From Emiliania huxleyi CCMP1516 (Eukaryota; Haptophyta; Isochrysidales; Noelaerhabdaceae), in the NCBI RefSeq assembly GCF_000372725.1, contig NW_005198467.1, forward strand, positions 620,640 to 676,486: DNA of 55,847 nucleotides. The letters run 5' to 3'. Shown one piece after another: positions 38,573 to 48,657 of this stretch. Numbering within the stretch: position 1 is the stretch's first letter; every line of letters starts with the position of its first letter. The notes beneath the pieces were generated by a model. It saw only the letters and a list, made by a program, of their open reading frames with translations. It was not told the DNA's origin and ran no database searches. The position numbers were made by a program, and so were the translations under genes.

Positions 38573-39988
38573 ATGTCTGCCCCGCGCCGCTCGCGCCGCC
38601 TCGCCCCCGCCGCCACCGCCGCGCCCGCGCGAGACACGCCGCCGCCCACCCTCCTCGACCTCCCCTCGGAGCTCCTCGTGCGCGCCCTCTCTGACTGCCA
38701 CAGCCCCCTCGACATCGCTCGCGTCGCAGCCGTCTCGCTGCTCTTCCACGCCTCGCTTGCGGTGGAGGCCATCCGCTTGCGGGCGCAGGAGCGCGGCTTC
38801 GAGCTGCCGGCGCAGCCAGAGGGCGAGAGCTGCGCCGTGCGGTGGCTGTGCTACTCCGTATTGCTGTGCGAGTCCAACCCGCCAGTGAGGGCGGCGGCAG
38901 GCTCCTCCCACAGCCTCTTCATCGACGGCGAGGGGCGGCTCTCGTCGTGCGCCAAGGCTGAGAGCCGGACGCCGGGACTACTCGGCCACGGCGAGGACGT
39001 GGCGCGGCTCAACACGCCGACCCGCCTCCCTTCGACGCTGGGCGGTCAACGTGCCGTCAGCGTGTCGGCAGGAGTTTACCATAGCATCGCCCTCTCCGCC
39101 GACGGCACCCTCTGGAGCTGGGGCCATGGAGACGGGCTGGGCCACGGCAACCAGCAGAGCCAGTCGCTGCCCGAGAAGGTCGAGGCCTTTGCTGGCCTGC
39201 GCGTCGTCGCTGTGTCTGCTGGATCCGAGCACAACCTCGCCATCACCGCCAATGGTGCCGTCTGGAGCTGGGGCTGTGGAGACTGCGGCCAGTTGGGCCA
39301 CGGCGACCGGCAGGACCAGCTGCTGCCCAAGAAGGTTGAGACCTTTGCTGGCCAGCGCGTTGCCGCTGTGTCGGCTGGACGTATCCACAGCCTCGCTTTC
39401 ACCGCCGACGGCGCTCTCTGGAGCTGGGGCAGTGGAGGCTACAGCAAGCTGGGCCACGGCGACGAGCAGCGCCAGCTGCTGCCCAAGAAGGTCGAGGCCT
39501 TGGCTGGCCAGCGTGTCGTCGCTGTGTCGGCAGGGAGCAGCCACAGCCTCACCCTCACCGCCGACGGCGCCCTCTGGAGCTGGGGCTATGGAGGGAGCGG
39601 CCAGTTGGGCCACGGCGACCGGCAGAACCAGCTGCTGCCCAACAAGGTCGAGGCCTTTGCTGGCCGGCGCGTCGTCGCTGTGTCGGCTGGGAGCGGCCAC
39701 AGCATCGCCATCACCGCCGACGGCAGTGTTTGGAGCTGGGGCCATGGATGGTTTGGCAAGTTGGGCCACGGCGACCAGCAGAACCAGCTGTTGCCCAAGA
39801 AGGTCGAGGCCTTCGCTGGCCAGCGCGTCGTCGCTGTGTCGGTGGCAAGCGGCCACAGCCTCGCTACCACCGCCGACGGTGCCGTCTTTGCCTGGGGCAA
39901 GGGCGAATACGGCTGCCTAGGCCACGGCGAGGACCTGTCGAACCAGCTGCTGCCCAAGAAGATCGAGGCGTGGGCGCCAGGACGGTGA
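38573..39988 (+). CDS. F-box/RCC1-repeat protein 2, intact
   Basis: 471 residues from MSAPRRSRRLAPAATAAPAR. F-box-like LLDLPSELLVRALSDC at about 27-70, then a conserved linker, then RCC1 repeats from about 155 to the end (HSLTLTADGALWSWGYGGSG unit). All repeats stay in frame, including the last (AVFAWGKGEYGCLGHGEDLS), which ends KKIEAWAPGR. It is a clear paralogue of the gene at 21028, and the start context TTTTTCTCGCGATGTC is the same. Likely an SCF-type ubiquitin ligase adaptor or a RanGEF-like scaffold; the partner is not known. No intron is needed. Confidence 0.85.
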   Translation: MSAPRRSRRLAPAATAAPARDTPPPTLLDLPSELLVRALSDCHSPLDIARVAAVSLLFHASLAVEAIRLRAQERGFELPAQPEGESCAVRWLCYSVLLCESNPPVRAAAGSSHSLFIDGEGRLSSCAKAESRTPGLLGHGEDVARLNTPTRLPSTLGGQRAVSVSAGVYHSIALSADGTLWSWGHGDGLGHGNQQSQSLPEKVEAFAGLRVVAVSAGSEHNLAITANGAVWSWGCGDCGQLGHGDRQDQLLPKKVETFAGQRVAAVSAGRIHSLAFTADGALWSWGSGGYSKLGHGDEQRQLLPKKVEALAGQRVVAVSAGSSHSLTLTADGALWSWGYGGSGQLGHGDRQNQLLPNKVEAFAGRRVVAVSAGSGHSIAITADGSVWSWGHGWFGKLGHGDQQNQLLPKKVEAFAGQRVVAVSVASGHSLATTADGAVFAWGKGEYGCLGHGEDLSNQLLPKKIEAWAPGR

Positions 39989-42213
39989 GAGGACGCGCGA
40001 GGCGGCGTGACCATTTGCGTGTGCGTAGACGTCTGCACGCGCCGAGAGGGGGGGGGGGGGGGGGGGGGGGGAAGGCTACTTGTTAAAACCCTCTCAGCAT
40101 TCGGGGGACTCCTGCCCGTGTCCGGGTGTGCTGTGAAGATGCAAGGGTTGCCCCCCACCATGCACCAATTTGGAGTGGAGGGTGAAGGTCATTCCCTCAC
40201 CCGACCCGCGGCTCCACCGCGGCTGCAGCGGTCCGCTCACCTACAGAGGGCAAAAAGGTGTAGCTTAACCAGACGAGTTGTGACGATCAGTGCTGGCGGA
40301 GGCCTGCCCTCATCGCCGCGAATGGGGTGCCAGTCTGGCAGTCACAGCGGGATCTGACGTCGCGTTCGAGGTGTGCATTGGCGGAGGGGTCGCATGGCTG
40401 AGAGAGGCAGAGGCAGCAGGCGGGTGGTGGGGCGGCACCTGTTGCTGCCATGGGCAGCGCCGAGCCGCGGCGGAGGTCGCTCCGTAGTTCTGCGTTGAGC
40501 CGCACGACGGCACGAGTGCGTCGACCCGTCGCGAGGTGCCTGCGCGGGGGTGATGTCGCGCCGATAGCTGAGTACGCGCGGCGTGAGCGGGCTTTGCGCG
40601 AAGGGGCGGCGCAAGAAGGCGAGCCGACGGGCGCGCCGGTGTTCGGGCGCGCGCGCGGCGGCTGCAGCGAGCCGGCGGCTGGCGCGGCGAAGGCGGGCAG
40701 CGTCGCGGGTGGCGCCACCGGCTCGAGGTGGGGTCCTGAGGTGGCTTCAGCCTGGTGTGCTCGAGCGGCACGCCCGCCGCGCCCGCGAACAGCCACCTGT
40801 GGGCGGTCACCGGGGTGGTGGTCAAGCGCTGCCAGGGTTGAATCCGGTGCGTCTAGTATCACTGGTAGGCTGGGTGTGCAGCAGCAGCGCTCAAAAAGAG
40901 GCAAAAAAAGCGGCTGCTACTTTGAGTGTCAGCTCTCTCGACACACCGTCCTCGGGCCCCTCGAAAAGCTGGCTGGTGGTCGCGCGCGGCGCGTCAGCGC
41001 GGCTCCGACTGATCGGGCACCTCGGCTGGGTCCATCGGCACGAGGCCAGCCCCGTCGGGGAGCCCCGCGAGCGCATGTAGCCCCACCCCATACGCTTGAC
41101 GCCCCGCCCCAGATCGCGCTGTTGGGCACGAAAAGACGAGGCGCCAAGGGGGGGGGGGTCAAGTATGGTACCCTAGAAGGTCCTCATCAAGAGGTCCTCA
41201 GAGAGGCAAGAGCTCAACATCAGAGAGGTGCCAAAGCGTGTCGGCGACTCACAGCGTGCAAGCAATGAGCGCCGGCACGTTTCTGGGGCAGGCAGGCACG
41301 TGCATCACGTAGATTCAGAAGTGTTTTGTTGTTTGCGGCAAACCACGCCAGTCAAGAGAGAGAGAGAGAGAGAGGCCTCTCCGCAAGGCCCCCCGACCGC
41401 GTCGAACTCAACGGCGCGGGCTCTCTTGGCTACGGGACCGGCCCCAGCTTCGGCTGAGGGCTAACAAGCTGCCGGGCCCAAATCACTGTGAGTGTCGTGA
41501 TTTCTTGTTGGTTTTCTAAAATCTCTCTCGCCAGTCAGATCCAGTGCTGGCCAGCCAACAGAGACAAAATTCCGCAATGGAGTGTGAAGATGATAGAGAG
41601 ACGATATGTTTTTTAGATGTGCACTAGATGTTGTGTACCGCACACAAGCTACCATTACCTTCACTTTTGTGTTCTTCTTCACTTTTCGCCGCGCGCGCGC
41701 CCCGCGCGGGTCCCCCACGCCAACACCCACACGCCACAGGGCTGCCCCCGTGTTGGCCGAGCGTGCTTCGACCCGAGACGCGCATTCGTGGACAAAGCAG
41801 ATACCAGACGTCGGTTTCCCATAGGGTTTCTGCTGCGGTTTCCCATGGCGGTTTCCCATAGCCGAAAACCCAGGGGTCGGTCGGTTTCTGCGGCGCGCTC
41901 TGTTTTTTCTGGGATCTGTTTTCTGGGACACCCGCCTCGATTTCCCGTGGGATCTGCCGTGGGTCTGGTTTCTGCGGTGTGAATACATCTCCCGCTTCGT
42001 CCTATGAGCTCATTCCGGCCAATGAACAGGTGTACCCCCGTCCGAACCCGGGGGTATCGAGCACGAAATCGCAGAGAGAAATCACATTAACCGTGACGCG
42101 ATCCGTTATCTGGGATCTGCTTTTTCGGCCCCGATGGCGAGCTGGCTCGACGAGCTCGGTCTGACCGCCGCCCGAGAGGCCCGACTTTAGGGGGCTGGTG
42201 AGAGCCCCCACCG
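39989..42213. other. Long intergenic region, no convincing gene
   Basis: Contains poly-G runs at about 40048-40071 and 41149-41158, a (GA)n run at about 41358-41373, and repeated GGTTTCCCATAG-type units at about 41815-41860. Long frames between 40310 and 41268 on both strands are Ala/Arg-rich with no motif. Nothing here could be assigned. Confidence 0.5.
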
Positions 42214-43956
42214 TTGCGCCCTCACCTCACGCTGACATATCCTTTGGGAATGCCCATGGACTCTAGGGACCTGGGGGCAGCTTTGCCCGCGGGTGCCATG
42301 CTAGGCTATGGTAGGGGAGGTCGTCTGTACTGCTACGCATATGTAGTCGCCCAGAATGCACAGATCGGCCATGTTGCGCCCGCGATCCATAGTGAGTCGG
42401 CCAGACGTCGCGTATTTCGGTGTCGTGCCCGAGCCAAGTGGCGCCTGAGGGAGCTACAAATGTCTTGCGTATTACGAATCTGTCTTCTGCATCCACCTTC
42501 GGCCGATCGGCGTGTCACCTTACTCGACAGCGGCTGCCTTGCGAAGTTCCAAGAGCTCCATGTGCGAGCTGACCCCGCCCCTCGCACGGCACTCTTCACC
42601 GCCCTCTCCCCAAGCGTGCTCGCGCTCCACCGCGCTCTACCACAGCGCGCCGAAGCCTTGCAGCGGGCCACCAGCGTCGCCGCCCTCGCCGCAGCCACCG
42701 CCGACGAACACACCACTGCCCACCGCCGCTGCGCCTCTCGCGTGGGCGGGCATCACAGCTGCGCCCTCTCTACCATGCTCTCTCCACCACGTGCTCTCTC
42801 CTCCGTGCGCCAAAGTCCTTGCGATATACGCAAGGGCCACAAGCGCCGACACCGCCGCGCCTTGCTGTGCTCTCCGCCCACGCTCTCTTCCCCACCCGCG
42901 CTCTCTCCTCCGCGGCGCAGGGTCCTTGCAACCACCAGAGCCACGCAGCAAACGCGCCTCTTTGCGCGCCGCGTCCTGCGCACATCACTGCTCGTGTCGG
43001 CGCTGCGGCCGTCGTTCCAGCTCGCGTCCGAGGGCGTCAACAAGTGGCGCAGCCGCGTGCGCGCGGAGATGCCCATCCCGTCCATCACAGAGGCGGTGCG
43101 GCAGGCGCTCGCATCGCCGTCGGCCTGTGTGCCGGACGGCGCGGCGACCATCTCAGTGACCAACAAGCACCACGCGAAGCTGCGCAGCCAGCAGTTTGCG
43201 CGCCTCCGCGACCAGCCCTGCTTCATGAGCCGCGTCGTCTCGGTGTGCTACAACAATGTGACCGATGGGGCCGGCGTGTGCGTCCGGTCCAGCTTTGCGC
43301 TGCCGCCGTCCGACTTTCGGCGCAGCAACTACGCCAACCTGATCTGGGCAAAGTGGCGCATCCTCGCGGACGCGCTTGCCGCCGCCCGCGTGGTGCTCTG
43401 GCTCGACGCTGACGTGCTCATCCTGCGCAACCCGTGGGACGCCCTGCGGAGCTCCACCGAGGTTGGCGCTCGCCTGTACGCCATCCGATACCAGGCGGAG
43501 GAGCAGCCCTGCATGGCGACGTCGTACGAGGGCGCGCGGCTCGCGTGCACCCGCCTCAACGGCGGTCAGCTGCTCGTGAGCAGTCGCAGCCTCGCGAGCG
43601 ACGTCTACGCCCTGCGCCCCGCCAACCTGAGCAACATGGACGCCCTCGACCAGGACTATGCGGACACGGTCGTGCAGAACCGCAGCTACTCGCGCTGCGC
43701 GCTGGGGCCGGCGTTTGCCGCCGCCTGCTGGCGCAAGAGGATTCCCGCGTCGGCGCGCGAGGCGTGCGGCTTTGTGACGTACCACACCAACTGCATCACC
43801 AACATGCGCGACAAGCTCCACGCGATGAAGCGGGTGCTCGAGGTCACGCGGGGCTGCGGGAATGCGACCGGCGCGGCCGCCGCCAATGGCTCGGCAGCTT
43901 ACGCTGCCGGCAGCAGCAGCAGCCTGCACACAAGAGGCCAGCTCTTGCAAAGGTGA
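42214..43956 (+). CDS. Nucleotide-diphospho-sugar transferase-like glycosyltransferase
   Basis: The open frame is 580 residues, but only the part after about residue 265 (DNA 43000 on) is convincing. There: SFALPPSDFRRSNYANLIWA; VVLWLDADVLILRNPWDAL, with a D-x-D metal/sugar-nucleotide motif near residue 395; TRLNGGQLLVSS; DALDQDYADTVVQN; and CGFVTYHTNCITNMRDKLHA. This order fits the Nucleotid_trans family (PF03407-type, arabinosyl/xylosyl transferases), usually Golgi enzymes. The N-terminal 265 residues are low-complexity and derive partly from a repeat of CGCTCTCTCC-type units, so the true start may be downstream, or an intron may link to a membrane anchor I cannot place. Confidence 0.72.
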   Translation: MRPHLTLTYPLGMPMDSRDLGAALPAGAMLGYGRGGRLYCYAYVVAQNAQIGHVAPAIHSESARRRVFRCRARAKWRLRELQMSCVLRICLLHPPSADRRVTLLDSGCLAKFQELHVRADPAPRTALFTALSPSVLALHRALPQRAEALQRATSVAALAAATADEHTTAHRRCASRVGGHHSCALSTMLSPPRALSSVRQSPCDIRKGHKRRHRRALLCSPPTLSSPPALSPPRRRVLATTRATQQTRLFARRVLRTSLLVSALRPSFQLASEGVNKWRSRVRAEMPIPSITEAVRQALASPSACVPDGAATISVTNKHHAKLRSQQFARLRDQPCFMSRVVSVCYNNVTDGAGVCVRSSFALPPSDFRRSNYANLIWAKWRILADALAAARVVLWLDADVLILRNPWDALRSSTEVGARLYAIRYQAEEQPCMATSYEGARLACTRLNGGQLLVSSRSLASDVYALRPANLSNMDALDQDYADTVVQNRSYSRCALGPAFAAACWRKRIPASAREACGFVTYHTNCITNMRDKLHAMKRVLEVTRGCGNATGAAAANGSAAYAAGSSSSLHTRGQLLQR

Positions 43957-44176
43957 TACGCTGCGGTGCGGTTGATGGCTCGGGGCGGGGGCACCGGGGG
44001 CCGCCGGGCGGGCGCCGGAGCGTGGATGGCGCCGCGGCCCATTGGCCGCGGCCCGCGCACGGCCGCGCGCCGGCCCTCGCCCTGCCGCGGCGTGACACGC
44101 GCACGGACTTTGAATCTTTGTGCGTGTGTCTAGCGGTGGGCCGCTTGAGGAATTGTCAGATTATACAAACCGCTAC

Positions 44177-44518
44177 TCACTTCTTTCCCTTGCCGCCGGC
44201 CGCGGCGGGCGCCACATAGCCCTCCGGAGGCGTCCACAGCATCTCGGGGCTGACCGTACCATCCTCGCCCTGGACGACCTTGGCGAGGATGTAGGTGCCC
44301 TTGGGCGCCAGCGCCTCCGTCGCCGACGTGCATCCCATCGTGTGCAGCTCGATCAGCGACGAGTCCTCCGTCTGCAGCACGAGCTGCTCCTCGACGTCGC
44401 TGTAGCCGCAGCGCTCCTTGACGTGGTCGATGAGCACGTTCGCCCAGCAATCCATGTTGAAGAGCTCGGCCTGGTCATCGCCATACTTGACGGTGAACCA
44501 GTGCGGGCCCGCCGCCAT
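44177..44518 (-). CDS. Small CXorf65/C22orf15-like protein
   Basis: 113 residues from MAAGPHWFTVKYGDDQAELF. The first 60 residues (VKYGDDQAELFNMDCWANVL, IDHVKERCGY) match the pattern of the small eukaryotic CXorf65/C22orf15 family (xIKYGDNQ...NxxC...LLxHIKxRC), seen mainly in ciliated organisms. The C-terminus is Gly/Lys-rich (AAAGGKGKK). The open frame extends upstream to 44623, but the conserved domain starts right after this methionine. Family assignment is from memory of the pattern. Function is unknown; a link to cilia is inference. Confidence 0.55.
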   Translation of the reverse strand: MAAGPHWFTVKYGDDQAELFNMDCWANVLIDHVKERCGYSDVEEQLVLQTEDSSLIELHTMGCTSATEALAPKGTYILAKVVQGEDGTVSPEMLWTPPEGYVAPAAAGGKGKK

Positions 44519-44862
44519 CGGGAAGAAGACGCGAGAGGGCGGCGAGAGAGGCCGAAGCAACGCACAGCCAGGGCTGCCGGCGACGACGGACGGTGAGAGG
44601 CCAGGAGCTACTTTACCGTGCAACTTTACCGGCCGCGATGACTACGGGTTAAGGTGGCGGCCTGCTCTGCAGGGGGAGGCGGAGACCTGTCCGTCGCGTC
44701 GCGGGCAGTCGAGTGTACGGTTACGGTACGCGCGAGATAAGCAATGACACACACACACACACACGAGGCCACGATACACACACCGTTAGCCTGGTAAGGG
44801 CCTCTTAGGAAGCTCTCATCGGCCGCGTCACTGACACACACTCCAAGCGCCAGCGGCACGCG

Positions 44863-45240
44863 TCAGGCTGGCGCGAGCTGCGCCTCAGGGCGCGAGCCAG
44901 GAGCTGCCTCGCTCGTGCGGAGCGCAAAGACCTGCGCGCCGCAGCCGACGGCGACGACGAGCGCCGCTGCGCCAGTCTCACTAGGCGAGCCGCCAGCACG
45001 GCCCTCGTCGTCGCGCGGCTGGCACACGGCGAGCGCGCTCGTGTGCTGCACCGAGACCATGCAGCTCGCTGCCAGATCAAGCGCCCGCGATGCCCACCGG
45101 CTAGACGCCGCGCCGCCGTCGTCGCCTCCGTCGTCGTCCTCGCCCTCGTCGTCGCGCCCCTCGCGCGGCGCACGGCCGCAGCTCGGCAGCCGCACGCGCC
45201 AAGCGTTGAGCCGCTGGTCGTGCGCCGTCGAGAAGACAGC
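44863..45240 (-). pseudogene. 3' remnant of a WD40 protein (WDR6-like C-terminus)
   Basis: On the minus strand the frame reads GAVFSTAHDQRLNAWRVRLP, an acidic Asp/Gly linker, DLAASCMVSVQHTSALAVCQ, and AALVVAVGCGAQVFALRTSE before a stop at 44863. 'S-AHDQRLN-WR' followed by two short beta-rich segments is the arrangement at the end of WDR6/Trm734-type WD40 proteins. Nothing of the upstream propeller is visible beyond about 45245, where the sequence becomes the start of the + strand gene at 45247. Either a truncated gene or a last exon whose upstream part lies elsewhere. Confidence 0.5.
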
Positions 45241-45246
45241 ACCACG

Positions 45247-45828
45247 ATGGCGGACACCGACTTCTCGAAGGCCAGGGTGGAGAACAGCGATTGGCGAGGC
45301 GCTAGCTTCAAGGGCGCGTGCAACTTTTCGGACACGGCAATCCGCCAGCGCATCTCTTTGGCGGAGCTCAAGGCTGGCGGGCTGGTGCAGGGGCTAAAGA
45401 CCACGGGCTACTCGCTCGAGGAGATAAAGGCGGCGGGCTACTCGCCCGAGGGGTTCAAGGCGGCGGGCTACTCGCTCGAGGAGATGAAGGCGGTGGCCTA
45501 CTCGCTCAAGGAGATGAAGGCGGCGGGCTACTCGTGCAGTGAGGTCAAGGCGGCGGGCTACTCACTCGAGGAGATAAAGGCGGCGGGCTACTCGTGCAGC
45601 GACGCAAAGGCGGCGGGCTACTCGTGCAGAGAGGCGAAGGCGGCGGCCTACTCGCTCAAGGAGATGAAGGCGGCGGGCTTCTCGTGCAGTGAGGTCAAGG
45701 CGGCGGGCGCCACGCCTCTGGAGTGCCGCGAGGCTGGCTACTCTCACGAGGAAGGCCGCGCGGCCGGCTTCCCCTATGATTCGAACTGCTGGAGCAATTA
45801 TCTGTCGGTTAACAATCGGTGGAGATAA
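45247..45828 (+). CDS. Decapeptide-repeat protein (KAAGYSxxEx)
   Basis: 193 residues from MADTDFSKARVENSDWRGAS. The first 30 residues (FSKARVENSDWRGASFKGA) resemble pentapeptide repeats. From about residue 42 to 175 there are roughly 13 tandem decapeptides of consensus KAAGYSLEEM, with C-S-x-V/A variants (SCSEVKAAGY). Related AGYS/AGF-ELK repeats occur in proteins of unknown function in algae, their large viruses and cyanobacteria. The repeats are exact multiples of 30 bp, so copy number can change without frameshift. The Cys variants at position 7 could be functional. The 5' end abuts the antisense WD40 remnant. Confidence 0.7.
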   Translation: MADTDFSKARVENSDWRGASFKGACNFSDTAIRQRISLAELKAGGLVQGLKTTGYSLEEIKAAGYSPEGFKAAGYSLEEMKAVAYSLKEMKAAGYSCSEVKAAGYSLEEIKAAGYSCSDAKAAGYSCREAKAAAYSLKEMKAAGFSCSEVKAAGATPLECREAGYSHEEGRAAGFPYDSNCWSNYLSVNNRWR

Positions 45829-46100
45829 ATGTGTGTGCGTGAAAATTTCTTTTTCCTGGAGCTTTGTTGTAAATTTCTTTTTCCCCACCGTAGCCATCTT
45901 GACCCTCGCGAGCACCCGCACCCGCTGCTGCGCCTCGGCCAGGGCTGCGCGGCACACCTCGGTCCCGTCCTTCATGTCTCCCCAGCGTGATTGATGGCGT
46001 CACTCGCGCCCGGCGCCCGGAACTTGGCGACGGCTTCGCTCGCGGGGCTGCCGCGGCCTCGGGGGTGGAGAGGCACCGCAGCGGCCATCCCCCAAGGCCA
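45829..46100. other. Intergenic with a short exon-like minus-strand stretch
   Basis: AAATTTCTTTTTCC occurs twice (45843 and 45872), once next to GGAGCTTTGTTGTAA, an inverse copy of the dispersed repeat end. On the minus strand 45975-45890 reads MKDGTEVCRAALAEAQQRVR and VLARVKMAT before a possible donor (GCTACG|GTGGGG). No partner exon is found. Confidence 0.4.
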
Positions 46101-46104
46101 AAAA

Positions 46105-48623
46105 AGAAAAAGCCTGCCGGTCGTGCGTGCGTCCCTCCTCCTGAAAGGAGTGCCGGCGGTGCCAGCTCGGAAGCCGACGCCTCGCGCTCTAACGGCCCAG
46201 CCAGCTCGGCAGGCCGACGCCTCGCGCTGGCTGTGCAGGCCGACGCCTCGCGCTCGTACCGGCCAAGCTGCCAGCAGGTGCGCGCCGTGGAGGGAACATA
46301 CCGCCGATGTCCGAGCCTCCGAGCCTCCGCACCTCTCTCGTCGCCGACGCCGAGCTCCCGTCCGTGCCCTCTGAGTCCAGCCTCCCGGACGGGAGCAGAG
46401 CGATGAGGCGCTCTTCCTGGAAGGTGGCGGTCGACGTTCCGCCCGAGGCGCCTCCGGCCACCAGGCCGCCCGAGCAGAAGAAGTGGCAGGCGGCGGCGAC
46501 AGGGCAGCACGGCGCGGCGCCTTCGTGGAGGCAGTTCCTCTCCCTCTGCCTCGGCGCGACCGGAGTCGTCTTTGGCGACATCGGGACCAGTCCGCTCTAC
46601 ACCTTTGGCGGCATCTACCTCGAGCTCGGCATCGACGCGCTCGCCGCTGCGGACCAGCAGACGCGCGAGGACGAGCTGACGGGCATCTTCTCCTCCATCT
46701 TTTGGGTGATTGCGGTCGTCGTCTGCTTCAAGTATGGCGTCATCGTCATGCAAATCGACCACAACGGCGAGGGCACGGCGCTCTGGCCGTGGCGGATGCA
46801 CGTGCTCGAACAGCTCCTGTTTTGGTGTTTGTAGGCGAGGGCGGCTCGCTCGCGCTGATGCAGGTGGTGCTGCGCGCCGTCGGCACAAGGGCGGCCGAGC
46901 CGCGGCTGGTCGGCTTCACCGCGGCCCTCGGCATGATTGGCACCTCGCTGCTCATTGGCGACGGCGCCATCACGCCGGTGATGAGCGTGCTCGGCGCCAT
47001 CGAGGGGCTCCCGATCGAGAGCGACGCGGTGCTCGCCTGGCTCTGCGTCGCGATCCTCGTCGTGCTCTTTGGCGTGCAGAGCTTTGGCTCCAAGGCGATC
47101 GGCCTCGTGTACGGCCCAATCATGAGCCTCTGGTTCCTCGTCATCTGTGCCCTCGGCGTGTACAACACGTGCCGCTACTCGGCAGAGGCGGCCATCGTCG
47201 CGCGCGGCTTCAACCCGTACTGGCTCTGGCACTACTGGTTCTCGGGCACGTGCAGAGGGTACGAGGCCTGGAAGTCGCTCGCGGGCATCGTGCTGACGGT
47301 GACGGGCGCCGAGGCGCTGTACGCCGACATGGGGCACTTTGGCCGGCGCCCAATCATGACGGCGTGGTTCGCGCTCGTCTTTCCCTCGCTCGTCCTGCAG
47401 TACATTGGGCAGGCGGCCGCGCTGCTGAGGAGGCCAGAGCTGCTCGCCGACTCCGCGGGCACCTTTTACGGCTCGGCGCCAGCGAGCCTGCGCTACCCGC
47501 TCCTCGCGCTCGCGATCCTCGCCGCGGTCATCGCCTCGCAGGCGCTCCTCTCGGGCGTCTTCTCGGTGCTCTCTCAGGCGGTGCAGGCCGGCTTCATGCC
47601 GCGGACCAAGGTAGTGCACACCGACGACAAAAACAAGGGGCAGGTGTTCATCCAATCGGCAAACTTGCTGCTGCTCGCGCTCTGCATCGTACTCGCGCTC
47701 GCCTTCAAGACGTCCGCCGCCCTCGCGGGCGCCTACGGGATCGCCGTCACCACCACCTTTGTCGCCACGACGGTGCTGCTCTACCTGGTGCTGCGCCGCG
47801 CGTGGAAGTGGTGTGCCGGCTCCGCGCTGCTCGTGTGCCTCCCGCTCCTCGTCGTCGACGGGCTGCTCTGGTCGTCCAACCTGCTCAAGATTGCAAACTC
47901 GGGGTGGGTGCCGATCGTCATCGCGCTGGCCGTCTTTGGCGTGCTGAGCACGTACAACTGGGGGCGCGAGGAGGAGGCGGCGCTGCTCCTCGCCGAGTGC
48001 GACGCCGAGGAGGGCGCGGCGTCCTCCGACATCACGAGCAGCCTGAGAATCCCCGCGCTCGAGGCGGCGGTCCGGGCGTGCGGCTACCCCCGCACCAGGG
48101 CCGTCGGCATCTACCTGACGCCGTACGACTGGCGCGTGCCTCGCTCGCTCGGCACGCTGGCCGACGCGTGCGGCTCGCTCCCGGGCACCATCGTCCTGCT
48201 GAACGTCCGTTTCGAGGACGTTCCCTTTGTCCCCGCCGAGGAGCGGGTCGACCTGGCCGTCATCAGCGACGAGCTCGGTCTGTACCAGGCGTCGGTGCGC
48301 TTTGGCTACGCCGAGCCCCTCAACGCGGCGCAGGGCCTGCACGCGACCCTGGTGGCGGCCAAGCAGCCAAAGCTCTCGGCGCTCCTCGCCGCCCACGCGC
48401 GCCTGCCGACCAGGGCGTCGGCGCAGGTGGCCGCGCCCAGCGTGCACTACATTCTCAACCGGCTGCACCACATCGTCCGCCCAGAGCACGGCCCGCTCTG
48501 CCGGCTGCGCGTCTCGCTCTACAAGTGGCTCAAGCAGAACGAGTGCCCGGCCGTCGCCTTCTTCGGACTGGAGGACAACCGGACGCTGGAGGTGTGCAGC
48601 GTGCGCAGTCTGTGAGGGCGGCG
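46105..48623 (+). repeat. Segmental duplication containing KUP, copy 2
   Basis: Counterpart of 22863-25396. Exons differ at only a handful of positions (for example SS/AS at DNA 24255/47482). The breakpoint is just after the stop codon. The largest difference is inside the intron. Confidence 0.9.
46307..48615 (+). CDS. KUP/HAK/KT-family potassium transporter, copy 2
   Basis: Exons 46307-46766 and 46835-48615, together 2241 bases and 746 residues, exactly the same spliced length as copy 1. Same motifs: GDIGTSPLYT, HNGEGGSLAL across the junction, LIGDGAITPV, GAEALYADMGHFG. The intron is 68 bp (GC-AG, GCGAGGGC at both ends). It is not a multiple of three and ends in an in-frame TAG if retained, so splicing is required. 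This confirms the intron inferred in copy 1. The two genes are recent duplicates. Its 3' end converges with the KH fragment, 42 bp away. Confidence 0.93.
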
Positions 48624-48657
48624 GGGCAGGGTCGCGTGGTGGGAGATAATATTTATT

